A DNA stretch of 14,270 nt from Euryarchaeota archaeon UBA486. Its GTDB lineage: Archaea; Thermoplasmatota; Poseidoniia; Poseidoniales; Poseidoniaceae. Positions 6,805-13,971 of this stretch are shown here, piece by piece; the stretch's first letter is position 1, and every line of letters begins with the position of its first letter. The stretch lies in the NCBI GenBank assembly GCA_002497765.1, contig DAET01000054.1, positions 1 through 14,270 of the forward strand, in the 5' to 3' direction. Both the position numbers and the translations under genes were made by a program. A model generated the notes under the pieces. The model made no database searches. It saw nothing but the letters and a program-made list of their open reading frames with translations, and was not told where the DNA came from.

Positions 6805-8046
6805 TCAGTGCTGTTGTGCGTAGAAGTTTTGGATCACAGACGTGACGGTTTGAATGTCGGAGATACCACGCTGACAAAGATCCTCAATGATGGCCTGACG
6901 CTGTGCGACGTGGCGTTCGAAGACGTCAGGGGTGACACCCGCTGCGTTGCAAATGGTTTCACGCAACTTCGAGGGGATGCCCGTTTCTTCGATTTGGTCG
7001 GTCGAGGCGTTGTACTTCCAAATCGCGTTCAACCGGGGCTTGTCGCCCTCCATACCGGCGATTTCCGCCACTTCGGTGATTTTTCGAGCGGTCTTACCGT
7101 TGACGTGAAGGCGAGCCTGGATGATGATCAAATCAAGTCCGCTGAGCATGATGGGAGGAACGCTCATCGGCGGGTTGATCATACGTGTCACGGTCTCCTG
7201 TGCCGTGTTGGCGTGAAGGGAACCAAAGGAACCGTCGTGACCCGTGTTCATGGCGGTGAGCAAGGTCGCACATTCTGGACCACGCACCTCACCAACGATG
7301 ATGCGGTCGGGCCGCATACGCAGACTGGACTTGAGGCAGTCGTTCATGTCTACTTCTGGGGTACCATCGGGCCGCTCACGTCGAGTCTCCATGCGCAACC
7401 AGTGATCATGGTAGACCTGCAATTCAGCGGTGTCTTCCACCGTCAGTAAACGACGAGACCATGGAATGTACATACCCAAGCAGTTCAACGTCGTGGTCTT
7501 ACCTGAACCGGTTCCGCCAGCGATGACAAAGTTGGCTGGCCGGCTGTCAAGCCCCTCAATCCACACCCACATCATGGCGGCGAGACGAGCGTTTACGGTA
7601 CCAAAATTCACGAGGTCGATCATCGTCAACGGGTCTTCCTTGAATTTACGGATGGTCAGGGTGGGGCCGTCGGGTGAAACTGGAGGGATGGTGCCGTTGA
7701 CACGAGATCCGTCGGGCAGACGACCGTCAAAGATGGGAACAAGGCCGGGACCATCGCCCAGTGGGACGTTGGTGAACGATGCGATGTTCTTGGCGATTTG
7801 AAGGCCGGATTCATCGTCAATCCAAATGTTGGTTCGGCACATGCCGTGGTTTCTGTGCGCCACTTTCACGCACTGCGTTCCACCGTTGTACATCACTTCT
7901 TCAAGTGAATCGTCTTCGAAGAGCGCTGCCAAATCCCCGTAAGGGTTCGGCTGAATGTCGCCCTCGACATGGTAAATGGGCGACGGGTGATTGGCTTCGG
8001 TGTAAATGGTGACGCGTCCGTATTGCTCGAGAATTTGTTCTGACAT
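6805..8046 (-). CDS. Type II/IV secretion or pilus assembly ATPase (CpaF/TadA type)
   Basis: Hexameric cytoplasmic ATPase that powers assembly of a type IV-like pilus at the membrane. The 413-residue protein has Walker A GGTGSGKTT at 177-185, the Asp box VEDTAELQ at 203-210, Walker B DRIIVGEVRG at 247-256 and the His box GHDGSFGSLHAN at 269-280. The N-terminal domain (about 35-165) has the CpaF-type NGxxxV...R pattern, including DGRLPDGSRVNGTIPP (107-122). These features favour the CpaF/TadA/VirB11 branch over GspE or PilB, since no zinc-binding tetracysteine motif is present. The ATG at 8046 is three bases after the stop of the second F-type gene, with GGAGGTTGA overlapping that stop, so it is the last gene of a coupled operon. 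Which filament it builds is unknown: no pilin is encoded next to it, although a pilin-like gene lies at 1013-1504. Confidence 0.94.
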   Translation of the reverse strand: MSEQILEQYGRVTIYTEANHPSPIYHVEGDIQPNPYGDLAALFEDDSLEEVMYNGGTQCVKVAHRNHGMCRTNIWIDDESGLQIAKNIASFTNVPLGDGPGLVPIFDGRLPDGSRVNGTIPPVSPDGPTLTIRKFKEDPLTMIDLVNFGTVNARLAAMMWVWIEGLDSRPANFVIAGGTGSGKTTTLNCLGMYIPWSRRLLTVEDTAELQVYHDHWLRMETRRERPDGTPEVDMNDCLKSSLRMRPDRIIVGEVRGPECATLLTAMNTGHDGSFGSLHANTAQETVTRMINPPMSVPPIMLSGLDLIIIQARLHVNGKTARKITEVAEIAGMEGDKPRLNAIWKYNASTDQIEETGIPSKLRETICNAAGVTPDVFERHVAQRQAIIEDLCQRGISDIQTVTSVIQNFYAQQH

Positions 8047-8049
8047 GCT

Positions 8050-8781
8050 TCAACCTCCAACGGCTTTGACGGCCCCCAAATAGAGGCCCATTGAAATCGC
8101 CATCCACATGGGCAGCCACCAGAGGGTGTCTTTGAGGCGGCCCATCATGCGGCCGGAGACACCCACGGCAACCGCAGAAGCGGCGGCGAAAAACAAACTG
8201 AAGGTCTGATTGAAGGCTGTGATTTGGAACCCTTTGCTGGCCGGTGCAAACAGGCCGACGATGAAAGCAATAAGAACAGGTAAGCCAACGCTTACAAAGA
8301 TGATAATGAGCATACCACGGCCCGAAAGTTCGGTTTCACGCTGGTTCATCAAATCGTTCAATCGCTCATAATCACGGCTGAGGTCGGTGAGGATGTCCCG
8401 GAGGGATGAATCCTGTTGAATCGCTGTTTCGATGAGCATCATCACGCGCTGGACCTGCGCCGAGCGTGTCTTTGCCGCAAAGGCTTGGAGACTGGCTTCA
8501 AACGATGAAGCATGGGCTTCTTTCAATGTCTCTGAGAGTAATTTTGCCAAAAGGCCGTCGTTGGACTCGGATTGTTCCATCATGGCTTCCTGCAGACCAC
8601 GACCGGCCCCGACAGAATCCGAGAGTGCTTCAAGGAACGTTGGGAGTTGGTTCTCGATGGAACGGCGACGACGTCGCTCGAGCATGGGTGGAATCCCGCC
8701 GCCAATGCAAGCGATCGAGATGACGCCGAGGTACAACAACAACGGTGAGTCGTTGAAGGATTCGAGTAGACCGAAAATCAC
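8050..8781 (-). CDS. Type II secretion system F-family membrane protein (TadC-like)
   Basis: Platform protein that works with the ATPase to assemble the pilus. About 243 residues. One N-terminal membrane segment (about 12-32) is followed by a cytoplasmic F domain (RRRRRSIENQLPTFLEALSDSVGAGRGLQEAM, a typical F-domain opening, quoted in parts: basic RRRRRS, then LPTFLEALSDSVGAGRGL), and then three further membrane segments near 152-175, 190-210 and 218-238. The start is set at GTG 8781, because GAGGTGA (8792-8786) stands exactly four bases before it. A GTG one codon earlier leaves a gap of only one base. The upstream F gene's TGA overlaps the ribosome-binding site. Together with the preceding gene it forms the two-protein F arrangement of Tad systems, unlike the single large FlaJ/ArlJ of archaella. 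Confidence 0.9.
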   Translation of the reverse strand: MIFGLLESFNDSPLLLYLGVISIACIGGGIPPMLERRRRRSIENQLPTFLEALSDSVGAGRGLQEAMMEQSESNDGLLAKLLSETLKEAHASSFEASLQAFAAKTRSAQVQRVMMLIETAIQQDSSLRDILTDLSRDYERLNDLMNQRETELSGRGMLIIIFVSVGLPVLIAFIVGLFAPASKGFQITAFNQTFSLFFAAASAVAVGVSGRMMGRLKDTLWWLPMWMAISMGLYLGAVKAVGG

Positions 8782-8785
8782 CACA

Positions 8786-8792
8786 TCACCTC
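8786..8792 (-). promoter_or_regulatory. Ribosome-binding site overlapping a stop codon
   Basis: GAGGTGA on the minus strand beginning inside the TGA stop of the upstream F-type gene (TGAGGTGA) and four bases before GTG 8781. Expected to couple translation of the two membrane proteins. Confidence 0.7.
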
Positions 8793-9372
8793 ACAGCCCT
8801 GGGTCTTTGGTGTGGGCCTTGATACCCACAGCGGCCATCGCCAGCAAGGTCACGAACAGCCCCATGTTGACCACGGCGTTGATCGTGGAGGAATCGGGAA
8901 GCGACATGAAGGCGCCCAAATCACCTGACATCAACTGTGGGACAAGGCCGACAATGGAGAGAATGATCGGCCCAATCATCCCGATGGAAAGAAGGGTTTC
9001 TGGAACGCCACCAAGTTCCTCGATGTACTTCTCTACGTCCGCCGTCCGCTCTTCTTCGATACGGGCGCCCTGCTTTTTCAGCGTCTCCACCAAATCGGTG
9101 TTCTGCGTGACGTTGGTGTAAAGGGTGTTCAGCAATCGCTTGTAACCCGCTGACTCGGCTTTTTTCATCATCCCTTTGAGTTCCTTGTCGAGTCCACCGC
9201 CGGATCCTTTTCGTAATCGCTTCATCATCGATGAAAAGTCCTCTGAAATGATGCCATAACCGCCCTTGCCAATGGTGTGAATGGCGGCTTCAAGACCGAC
9301 GCCGGAGGACATCAAGACATCCATGGTGCGAATCACGTAGAGGAGTTCACGCTTTTCGTCAAGCTTCCTCAT
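8791..9372 (-). CDS. Type II secretion system F-family membrane protein (TadB-like)
   Basis: First of two F-family platform proteins in this pilus operon. The 193-residue protein begins with a cytoplasmic F domain: the helix LLYVIRTMDVLMSSGVGLEAAIHTI (about 10-34) matches the family's opening helix ending in xxSGxxLxxAL. Basic helices follow, with ARIEEERTADVEKYIEELGG at about 102-121. Two membrane segments complete it, near 126-150 and 163-186. It is shorter than usual TadB proteins and lacks their N-terminal membrane segments. ATG at 9372 follows the stop of the 117-residue gene by 13 bases, with the G-rich GAGGGGG as probable ribosome-binding site. Its stop lies within the ribosome-binding site of the second F gene. 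Confidence 0.88.
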   Translation of the reverse strand: MRKLDEKRELLYVIRTMDVLMSSGVGLEAAIHTIGKGGYGIISEDFSSMMKRLRKGSGGGLDKELKGMMKKAESAGYKRLLNTLYTNVTQNTDLVETLKKQGARIEEERTADVEKYIEELGGVPETLLSIGMIGPIILSIVGLVPQLMSGDLGAFMSLPDSSTINAVVNMGLFVTLLAMAAVGIKAHTKDPGL

Positions 9373-9385
9373 GCCTGGCGCCCCC

Positions 9386-9739
9386 TCAAATCACGTCTTC
9401 GAGCAGTTCAAAGTGGAACCCTTCGTTGGCGCTGTCGTATTCCATCACGGCAAAGATGACCTTGACATCTCGCTCTTCGAAAGGATCGTGAATGTAGGGC
9501 TGGCCGGTGCGGAACATGGCAACGATTCGCTTGTATTCGTCGATGGTGAGCTCACCTCGAATCGTGTACAGAGTGGATTCGGAACCCTCGTCGTGAAGGT
9601 CGTCGCCCTCCTGACCACGAACCACCGTGCGGGTCAATCGTCGTGTCATTCGAACCTTGATGTCAGCGTTCGCAATGCGCACCCAGTCTGAACTCGAGGT
9701 ACCGGTTGCGGGTCGAATAAAGAAATCCATTCCAGCCAT
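9386..9739 (-). CDS. Small conserved-looking protein leading the pilus operon; phage-baseplate-like pattern
   Basis: A 117-residue soluble protein without signal peptide, membrane segment or cysteine. I do not recognise it with confidence. The central and C-terminal part, with RRLTRTVVRGQEGDD (33-47), LYTIRGELTIDEYKRIVAMF (57-76), a TGQPYIHDPFEERDVKVIF stretch and a final FHFELLEDVI, has the order of a small beta domain seen in tail-hub or DNA-circularisation-type proteins of contractile phages and related injection systems: two paired strands, 'hIxGxL...EYxxhxxhhxxGxPhxhxDP', then strands ending in an acidic FxhxL. That resemblance is pattern memory only. It is the first gene of the four-gene pilus operon, 13 bases before the TadB-like gene, and 61 bases after the RPA-associated gene. 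No clear Shine-Dalgarno or TATA box precedes its ATG, so read-through from the RPA genes is possible. Confidence 0.7.
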   Translation of the reverse strand: MAGMDFFIRPATGTSSSDWVRIANADIKVRMTRRLTRTVVRGQEGDDLHDEGSESTLYTIRGELTIDEYKRIVAMFRTGQPYIHDPFEERDVKVIFAVMEYDSANEGFHFELLEDVI

Positions 9740-9799
9740 GTTGGAGCCCTGTCACTTCCACAATGCGAGAAGGACTTGAATGTGTTGGAGGTGGATGCC

Positions 9800-10720
9800 T
9801 CACTGAGCGGCGAGTCGGAACCATCCAAAGCGTGGCTCTTCCAACGTACCTGCATCAAGCATGTCGTCCAGCTTGGCCTCTGCAACCTCTCGGACAAAAC
9901 CTCGTGCTACGGCGTTCTTGAGCAAGGTATCGAAGGTCACGCCCTCACCCTGGTCAAGATGTCCAATGGCCTGCAGCAGGAACGCCTGAACGTCCTGATC
10001 CCCACCGGAGGTTGACTCAGCGTCACCATCGCCTCCCTCAGGAAGCGACATCATCGGCGGCGGAGTGGTTGCCGCCTCGATTCGACCCTCTGCAATGTCC
10101 AACGCTTGCATCAAATTGAGTTTGAAAGGTTCCAAGTCGACCTCGCCGTAATGGTTGCGGGCAGCAAGGAGGCTTGTGGGCAATCCCGCTCTTCCGTAAG
10201 CGTCCAAGGTTGGCTCCACTTCAAGCGATGACGTGAACTGGTTCATCCGCATCATGGTGGCTTCACAGGCGTCAAGCAGCCAGTTGGCGTAGACTTCACG
10301 GTTCACCACGCAGGCCTCTTCAGGACGCAACGAAGTGTAGACCGCCCCTTCATCGGTCTGATACCAACGGGTTTTGGATGTCATCATGACCAACAAGGGT
10401 TCACCGTCGTCCAAGCGCTCCGTCCACTGGTGTGCAAGTTCCTGCATCATCTCAGAGTTGTATTCGCCGATGGAGAAGTAGTGGAGCCCGGTAGGGTCGC
10501 GAAGTTGGCCTTGGTAGAGCGATGAGCCGTTGCTCGTTTCCCGAAGTTCAAGGCGCTCCAGCAAACCTGCGGCGACGATTCTGTTGACCTTGGCACCGAG
10601 TTTGGTGATGACGAAGGAAGGATCGTATTCGCCGGAACCCTTCTCGTTGAGCGTGGCGCTACCAAATTCGGACGCCAACAACAAATGGGCTGGCTGGCGA
10701 GCGATTCTTGCACGCTCCAT
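9800..10720 (-). CDS. RPA-associated protein (archaeal RPA partner, OB-fold plus winged helix)
   Basis: Partner of the single-strand-DNA-binding protein RPA in euryarchaea (COG3390-type). About 306 residues. The N-terminal half (to about 170) has the basic RQPAHLLLASEF opening and an OB-fold-like beta pattern with GLLERLELRE and YQGQLRDPTGLHYFSIGEY. A helical middle follows, then a Gly/Asp/Ser-rich acidic linker (about 235-250), and a C-terminal winged-helix-like domain ending LDAGTLEEPRFGWFRLA. The start is placed at ATG 10720, whose A is shared with the RPA stop (TGATG) and which follows GGGTGGG by four bases; an ATG five codons upstream (10735) would overlap rpa by 16 bases and lacks a ribosome-binding site. 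Overlap with rpa and gene order match the rpa-rpap pairs of haloarchaea and methanogens, so both act in replication and repair. Confidence 0.85.
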   Translation of the reverse strand: MERARIARQPAHLLLASEFGSATLNEKGSGEYDPSFVITKLGAKVNRIVAAGLLERLELRETSNGSSLYQGQLRDPTGLHYFSIGEYNSEMMQELAHQWTERLDDGEPLLVMMTSKTRWYQTDEGAVYTSLRPEEACVVNREVYANWLLDACEATMMRMNQFTSSLEVEPTLDAYGRAGLPTSLLAARNHYGEVDLEPFKLNLMQALDIAEGRIEAATTPPPMMSLPEGGDGDAESTSGGDQDVQAFLLQAIGHLDQGEGVTFDTLLKNAVARGFVREVAEAKLDDMLDAGTLEEPRFGWFRLAAQ

Positions 10721-12405
10721 CAGGCCCACCCCCATTGAGCTCGCAACTCACTTGCACGCATCTGCGCATCGTGCGCTTCAATCTCAAATCCATCTGCGAG
10801 AACCATGGCGCCTTGGTCGTCCACAATGCTGCGCCCGGAGACCGAGATCTTCCGTCCAAGCATTCGCTCCCTCAGGTGCTGTACGAAGCCGAGGTCACCA
10901 AGCTCCTCTACCTTGGCACGCATGTCATCCTCCGACATCCCCAATGCAGCCAGGGAGGCATCTTTGTTGACCAGCACGGCCGCCGTGGCACCGTCGTGGT
11001 CAACCACAAGTCGAAGGCGAATATCCTCGGTGCCTTCGTTCGCACCATGCTCAAAACATGCGCCATCACGAAGCACACGACGGCACTCCGTGCATCGCAG
11101 AATGAAGCCAGAATCCTCTCGGACGCTGACCAGCATGCCGTGGGTCTTCATGCCCACACGACTTGGCCCTGCGACGACATCGGTCAGACTCACATCAACG
11201 GCGTGGTTGGTCAAATCCATCCCAGCATCCCAAGGCGGGGTTTCCAACACCGTCAGTTGGTCAGCGTTGTCCACCGTGATGTCGGGGATACCTTGCCATG
11301 CACGAACGCGGGCACCCTTCACCTGAACGGTGACAGGAAGGTCCCCTTCCTCGAAGGGGAGAGCATCCCAGATGCTAATACGGCATCGACCGGTGGGGTC
11401 TGCAATTTGCCCCGACCAGAGGAATTTCTCTTCCCCGTCTCGGTTGAACGTACGCTTGGTGATCTCCGTAATCTGGACCACTGCGTCGACGTCCCTGGAA
11501 CCATCCCGCAAAGCAGCCACCGTGGTGAGGGTGCTTGCTGCGAGGGTTTCCAAGTCAGCGAAATTGGCGTCATGGAACACCTCGATTCGGGTGGTTCTTC
11601 CGAAATTCAGTTCGGGTGTATCTCGGAAACTTCGGACTTGAGCGCCGTCAATTTTCAACAGCGCACCGACGTCGTGGTCAAACGGTTCCCAAGAAAGGAA
11701 ACCGATGGTTCCGGTGTCGTCGGCCAGGCGACCCCTCACCACATCAATGGAACCCGAGCCATCTTTTCGATGGATTTGGTCCGGTCGGCTGGCCAAAACC
11801 CGGCCAACCACACAGATGTAGCCTTCTTTTGGAACATCGTTGATATCGATGGGATCGTTGGATGACACGGGCGTTGCTACACCCTCTTTGAGAACGACGA
11901 TACGAGTGGACTGGTTGATGTTCAACGACATTTTTCCGTTGTACTCATTGACGCTGGCTCCTTCGATACGGACAATGCTGCCGGCAGCGAGGTTGGCATG
12001 CGGACCCCAGTCCTTGTAATCCCAGCGGGTTCGCTGACCGTTTTCTTCCCAAGGATTGTCCTCGAGCATACCGAAGGCGATTTGCTTTTCTTCACCGCGA
12101 ATCATCTGGTCACGGATGTTATGTGAGACGATGGCCACCTCAATTTCCACATCACGGTCCGTCCCCGACAATTCAGAAAGACCCGCGACCTTCTTGGTGG
12201 TTCGAGCTTGTTGCCCCCCGCCTGAAACGGGTGTCGGTGAAGTGCCGCTTTGGAAACGGCGAAGCACCGAGCGCATGGCGTCCTGAGGTGGGATGTAGAA
12301 TTCCTCTTCGTACTTGGCAAAGGCCTCCGCTACATCAGATGGGTTGGCATCGGGGCACTCTTTGAGTACGGCCTGGACATAATCGGCGTATTTCTCTTCA
12401 GCCAC
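10720..12405 (-). CDS. rpa: Replication protein A (archaeal single-strand DNA-binding protein)
   Basis: Binds and protects single-stranded DNA during replication and repair. The 561-residue protein has an N-terminal helical region (1-50) with the repeated ECPDANPSDVAEAFAKYEEEF pattern seen in archaeal RPA, a Gly-rich linker (about 52-70), then four OB folds at about 80-175, 190-280, 295-388 and 405-545. Each of the first three shows the typical beta-barrel ending such as GSIVRIEGASVNEYNGKMSLNI and PVTVQVKGARVRAWQGIPDITV (quoted as landmarks near 142-163 and 357-378). The last fold carries a zinc finger, C438, C441, C450 and H453. This is a long, single-chain, multi-OB RPA rather than a bacterial SSB. 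The GTG start is firm: an in-frame TGA lies three codons upstream and GGGGTGA is six bases before it. The RPA-associated gene overlaps its stop by one base. Confidence 0.93.
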   Translation of the reverse strand: MAEEKYADYVQAVLKECPDANPSDVAEAFAKYEEEFYIPPQDAMRSVLRRFQSGTSPTPVSGGGQQARTTKKVAGLSELSGTDRDVEIEVAIVSHNIRDQMIRGEEKQIAFGMLEDNPWEENGQRTRWDYKDWGPHANLAAGSIVRIEGASVNEYNGKMSLNINQSTRIVVLKEGVATPVSSNDPIDINDVPKEGYICVVGRVLASRPDQIHRKDGSGSIDVVRGRLADDTGTIGFLSWEPFDHDVGALLKIDGAQVRSFRDTPELNFGRTTRIEVFHDANFADLETLAASTLTTVAALRDGSRDVDAVVQITEITKRTFNRDGEEKFLWSGQIADPTGRCRISIWDALPFEEGDLPVTVQVKGARVRAWQGIPDITVDNADQLTVLETPPWDAGMDLTNHAVDVSLTDVVAGPSRVGMKTHGMLVSVREDSGFILRCTECRRVLRDGACFEHGANEGTEDIRLRLVVDHDGATAAVLVNKDASLAALGMSEDDMRAKVEELGDLGFVQHLRERMLGRKISVSGRSIVDDQGAMVLADGFEIEAHDAQMRASELRAQWGWA

Positions 12406-12566
12406 GTCGAATCACCCCGACAGGCGTTGTTGTTCGTGGCCTGTACGGAGAACAGGCGGCGGGCTTTCGTGCGGGTTGGTTAAGATTGGACACTCCCTTG
12501 ACCTCCATGGGACATCTCACCAACGACGACAGGACATAAAGAATGCCGTGGCTGAGAACGGGCAAC
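12406..12566 (-). other. 161-base intergenic region upstream of rpa
   Basis: The longest gap in the window. On the minus strand it holds a TATA-like TCTTTATG near 12535-12542, an ATG at 12508 opening a 36-codon frame that ends inside rpa, and GGGGTGA (12418-12412) before the rpa GTG. If the TATA-like box is used, the rpa leader would be about 105 bases. Nothing else is visible. Confidence 0.6.
12535..12542 (-). promoter_or_regulatory. TATA-like element upstream of rpa
   Basis: TCTTTATG on the minus strand is the only AT-rich octamer in the rpa upstream gap. A start of transcription about 26 bases downstream would fall near 12511, three bases before the ATG at 12508. The match to the archaeal TATA consensus is partial, and no purine-rich BRE is evident. 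Confidence 0.3.
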
Positions 12567-13970
12567 TCATGCTGGGTTCACACGCAAGCCGTCCATGAGC
12601 AGGACGTCGGGCAAGTGCATGCTCCCGGATGAATACGAGCCTTGTCGTCGGACATCCGCTCCAAGGTAGACGGCCCCGTTGAGCGCTTTCGCAAGGTTGC
12701 CGGACAAACCTGCTTGCTTGAGTGAGCCAATGATTTCACCGTTTTCGACCTTGAGGATCGAGCTCGTGGTGACCGAAAAGTCGCCGCTGCTTGGGTTGGC
12801 GGTATGGGCACCCATGACGCTGTTGACCACGTAGCCGTCCCCCATGTGAGCCAGCAAAGCTTCCATGGAGCGTGGTGCTTCGGAGGAGGTGAGGAACAAC
12901 TCGGTGCACCCTGTCGAAGGTGGGGCTTGATGTCCACCGGAACTCGCCGAACCGGTCGAAGCAGCCGCCTCGATCCGGCCTTCAGCCACCTGCTGCGCAG
13001 CGTCTCGAGTGGACCACAGCATGTTGCAAAGCCGACCGTCCTCGACCAGTGCACGATGTTGGCGAGGGACGCCCTCTGCGTCCCTTGAACCCGAGGACAT
13101 ACCGCCTTCAAGCAGGCCGTTGTCGTGGAGGGAGAGCGTGGAGTTGATGACCTGCTTCCCCAAGTTCTCGGACCAGAAGGATTCCTTTCGGACCATTTTT
13201 TCCCCGGTCATGGCCGGTGGAACAACCATGGAAAACAACGGAGAGAACCCCTCGCTCGTCATCAGAACCGGAGCATCGACGGCCTCGCTTTCAACTTGAA
13301 GTGGGTTTTGAGTTACTTGCGCCCAGTGAACGGCGCGCTCAACGCAATCGGGCACTTCCTGAAGCTTGGTGCGGCTCGAGGCACCCTGGTACGAGCTGGT
13401 CAATTCACCGTTGACATCAAGGCTCACCTGAATGCCCAGACCGTGGGACGTGGTCAGACCCGTGGAAAGCACGCCTTCGCTGTTCATCATGCATCCTGCT
13501 GTGGCAGAAATACCGAGGCCCCCGCCGGTGACCACGGCTCGTTCATCGAGGGAGTGGACCGCAGAGAGAATGGTGTCCGCTTGTTCCAGGAGATCTTCAG
13601 GTGTGAGGTCCACCAACGACGGATCAAAACGCCCTCCTACGTGTTCGGCCGGTTGCTCCGATGGAAGCACAAAGCCCTTGATGGACGGTGATTTTTTGGC
13701 AATCGCGACCGCTTGCTTGACCGCACGTTCTGCACCAGCAACATCGACAAGGTGGGCGAAACCGAATCGCCCACCGTCAACCACACGGACACCAAAGCCT
13801 CCTTCACCACCGCCAGCGGCCATCGTGATTTTTCCTGCCTCGATGTCGAGTTGTTGACCGTAGGATTGGAAGCCGATCAAGTCCCACTGCTGGATGCCGC
13901 TTGCCCTGCAGGCATCAGCGATGATGTTGGCATTGGCCAACAGGCGGTCTTCGGCACCGTCGGGAAGCAT
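12567..13970 (-). CDS. tldE: TldE/PmbA family protein (TldD/TldE protease subunit)
   Basis: Non-catalytic-site partner of the TldD/TldE protease; in bacteria the pair cleaves unfolded or modified peptides. About 467 residues. Family landmarks: the N-terminal QSYGQQLDIEAGKI (about 34-47) followed by the glycine-rich GGFGVRVVDGGRFGFAH, the central ISATAGCMMNSEGV, and the C-terminal FSVTTSSILKVENGEIIGSLKQAGLSGNL and LPDVLLMDGLRV ends. No HExxxH metal motif is present, as expected for TldE rather than TldD. The start is placed at ATG 13970, one base after the tldD stop (TGAAATG) and behind GGTGG; an ATG 16 codons upstream would overlap tldD by 47 bases. The pair is therefore a tightly coupled operon. 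In archaea its native substrate is unknown. Confidence 0.9.
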   Translation of the reverse strand: MLPDGAEDRLLANANIIADACRASGIQQWDLIGFQSYGQQLDIEAGKITMAAGGGEGGFGVRVVDGGRFGFAHLVDVAGAERAVKQAVAIAKKSPSIKGFVLPSEQPAEHVGGRFDPSLVDLTPEDLLEQADTILSAVHSLDERAVVTGGGLGISATAGCMMNSEGVLSTGLTTSHGLGIQVSLDVNGELTSSYQGASSRTKLQEVPDCVERAVHWAQVTQNPLQVESEAVDAPVLMTSEGFSPLFSMVVPPAMTGEKMVRKESFWSENLGKQVINSTLSLHDNGLLEGGMSSGSRDAEGVPRQHRALVEDGRLCNMLWSTRDAAQQVAEGRIEAAASTGSASSGGHQAPPSTGCTELFLTSSEAPRSMEALLAHMGDGYVVNSVMGAHTANPSSGDFSVTTSSILKVENGEIIGSLKQAGLSGNLAKALNGAVYLGADVRRQGSYSSGSMHLPDVLLMDGLRVNPA

Positions 13971-13971
13971 T

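Noticed and set aside
6781..7449. Plus-strand open frame of 222 codons opposite the pilus ATPase
   Set aside because: Shadow of the ATPase coding strand, which carries all four nucleotide-binding motifs.
6805..8046. Archaellum (ArlI/FlaI) ATPase
   Set aside because: The F component is split into two proteins and no archaellin, ArlH or ArlJ gene is near; the N-terminal pattern fits the CpaF/Tad branch better.
9386..9739. Prophage remnant based on the baseplate-like small protein
   Set aside because: No integrase, capsid, terminase, tail genes or attachment repeats nearby, and the gene is embedded in a compact operon with neighbours of the same style.
10708..11865. Long plus-strand open frame of 385 codons opposite rpa
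   Set aside because: It lies wholly antisense to a clear RPA gene, its translation has no recognisable motif or sensible hydrophobic pattern, and long antisense frames are common in this codon usage.
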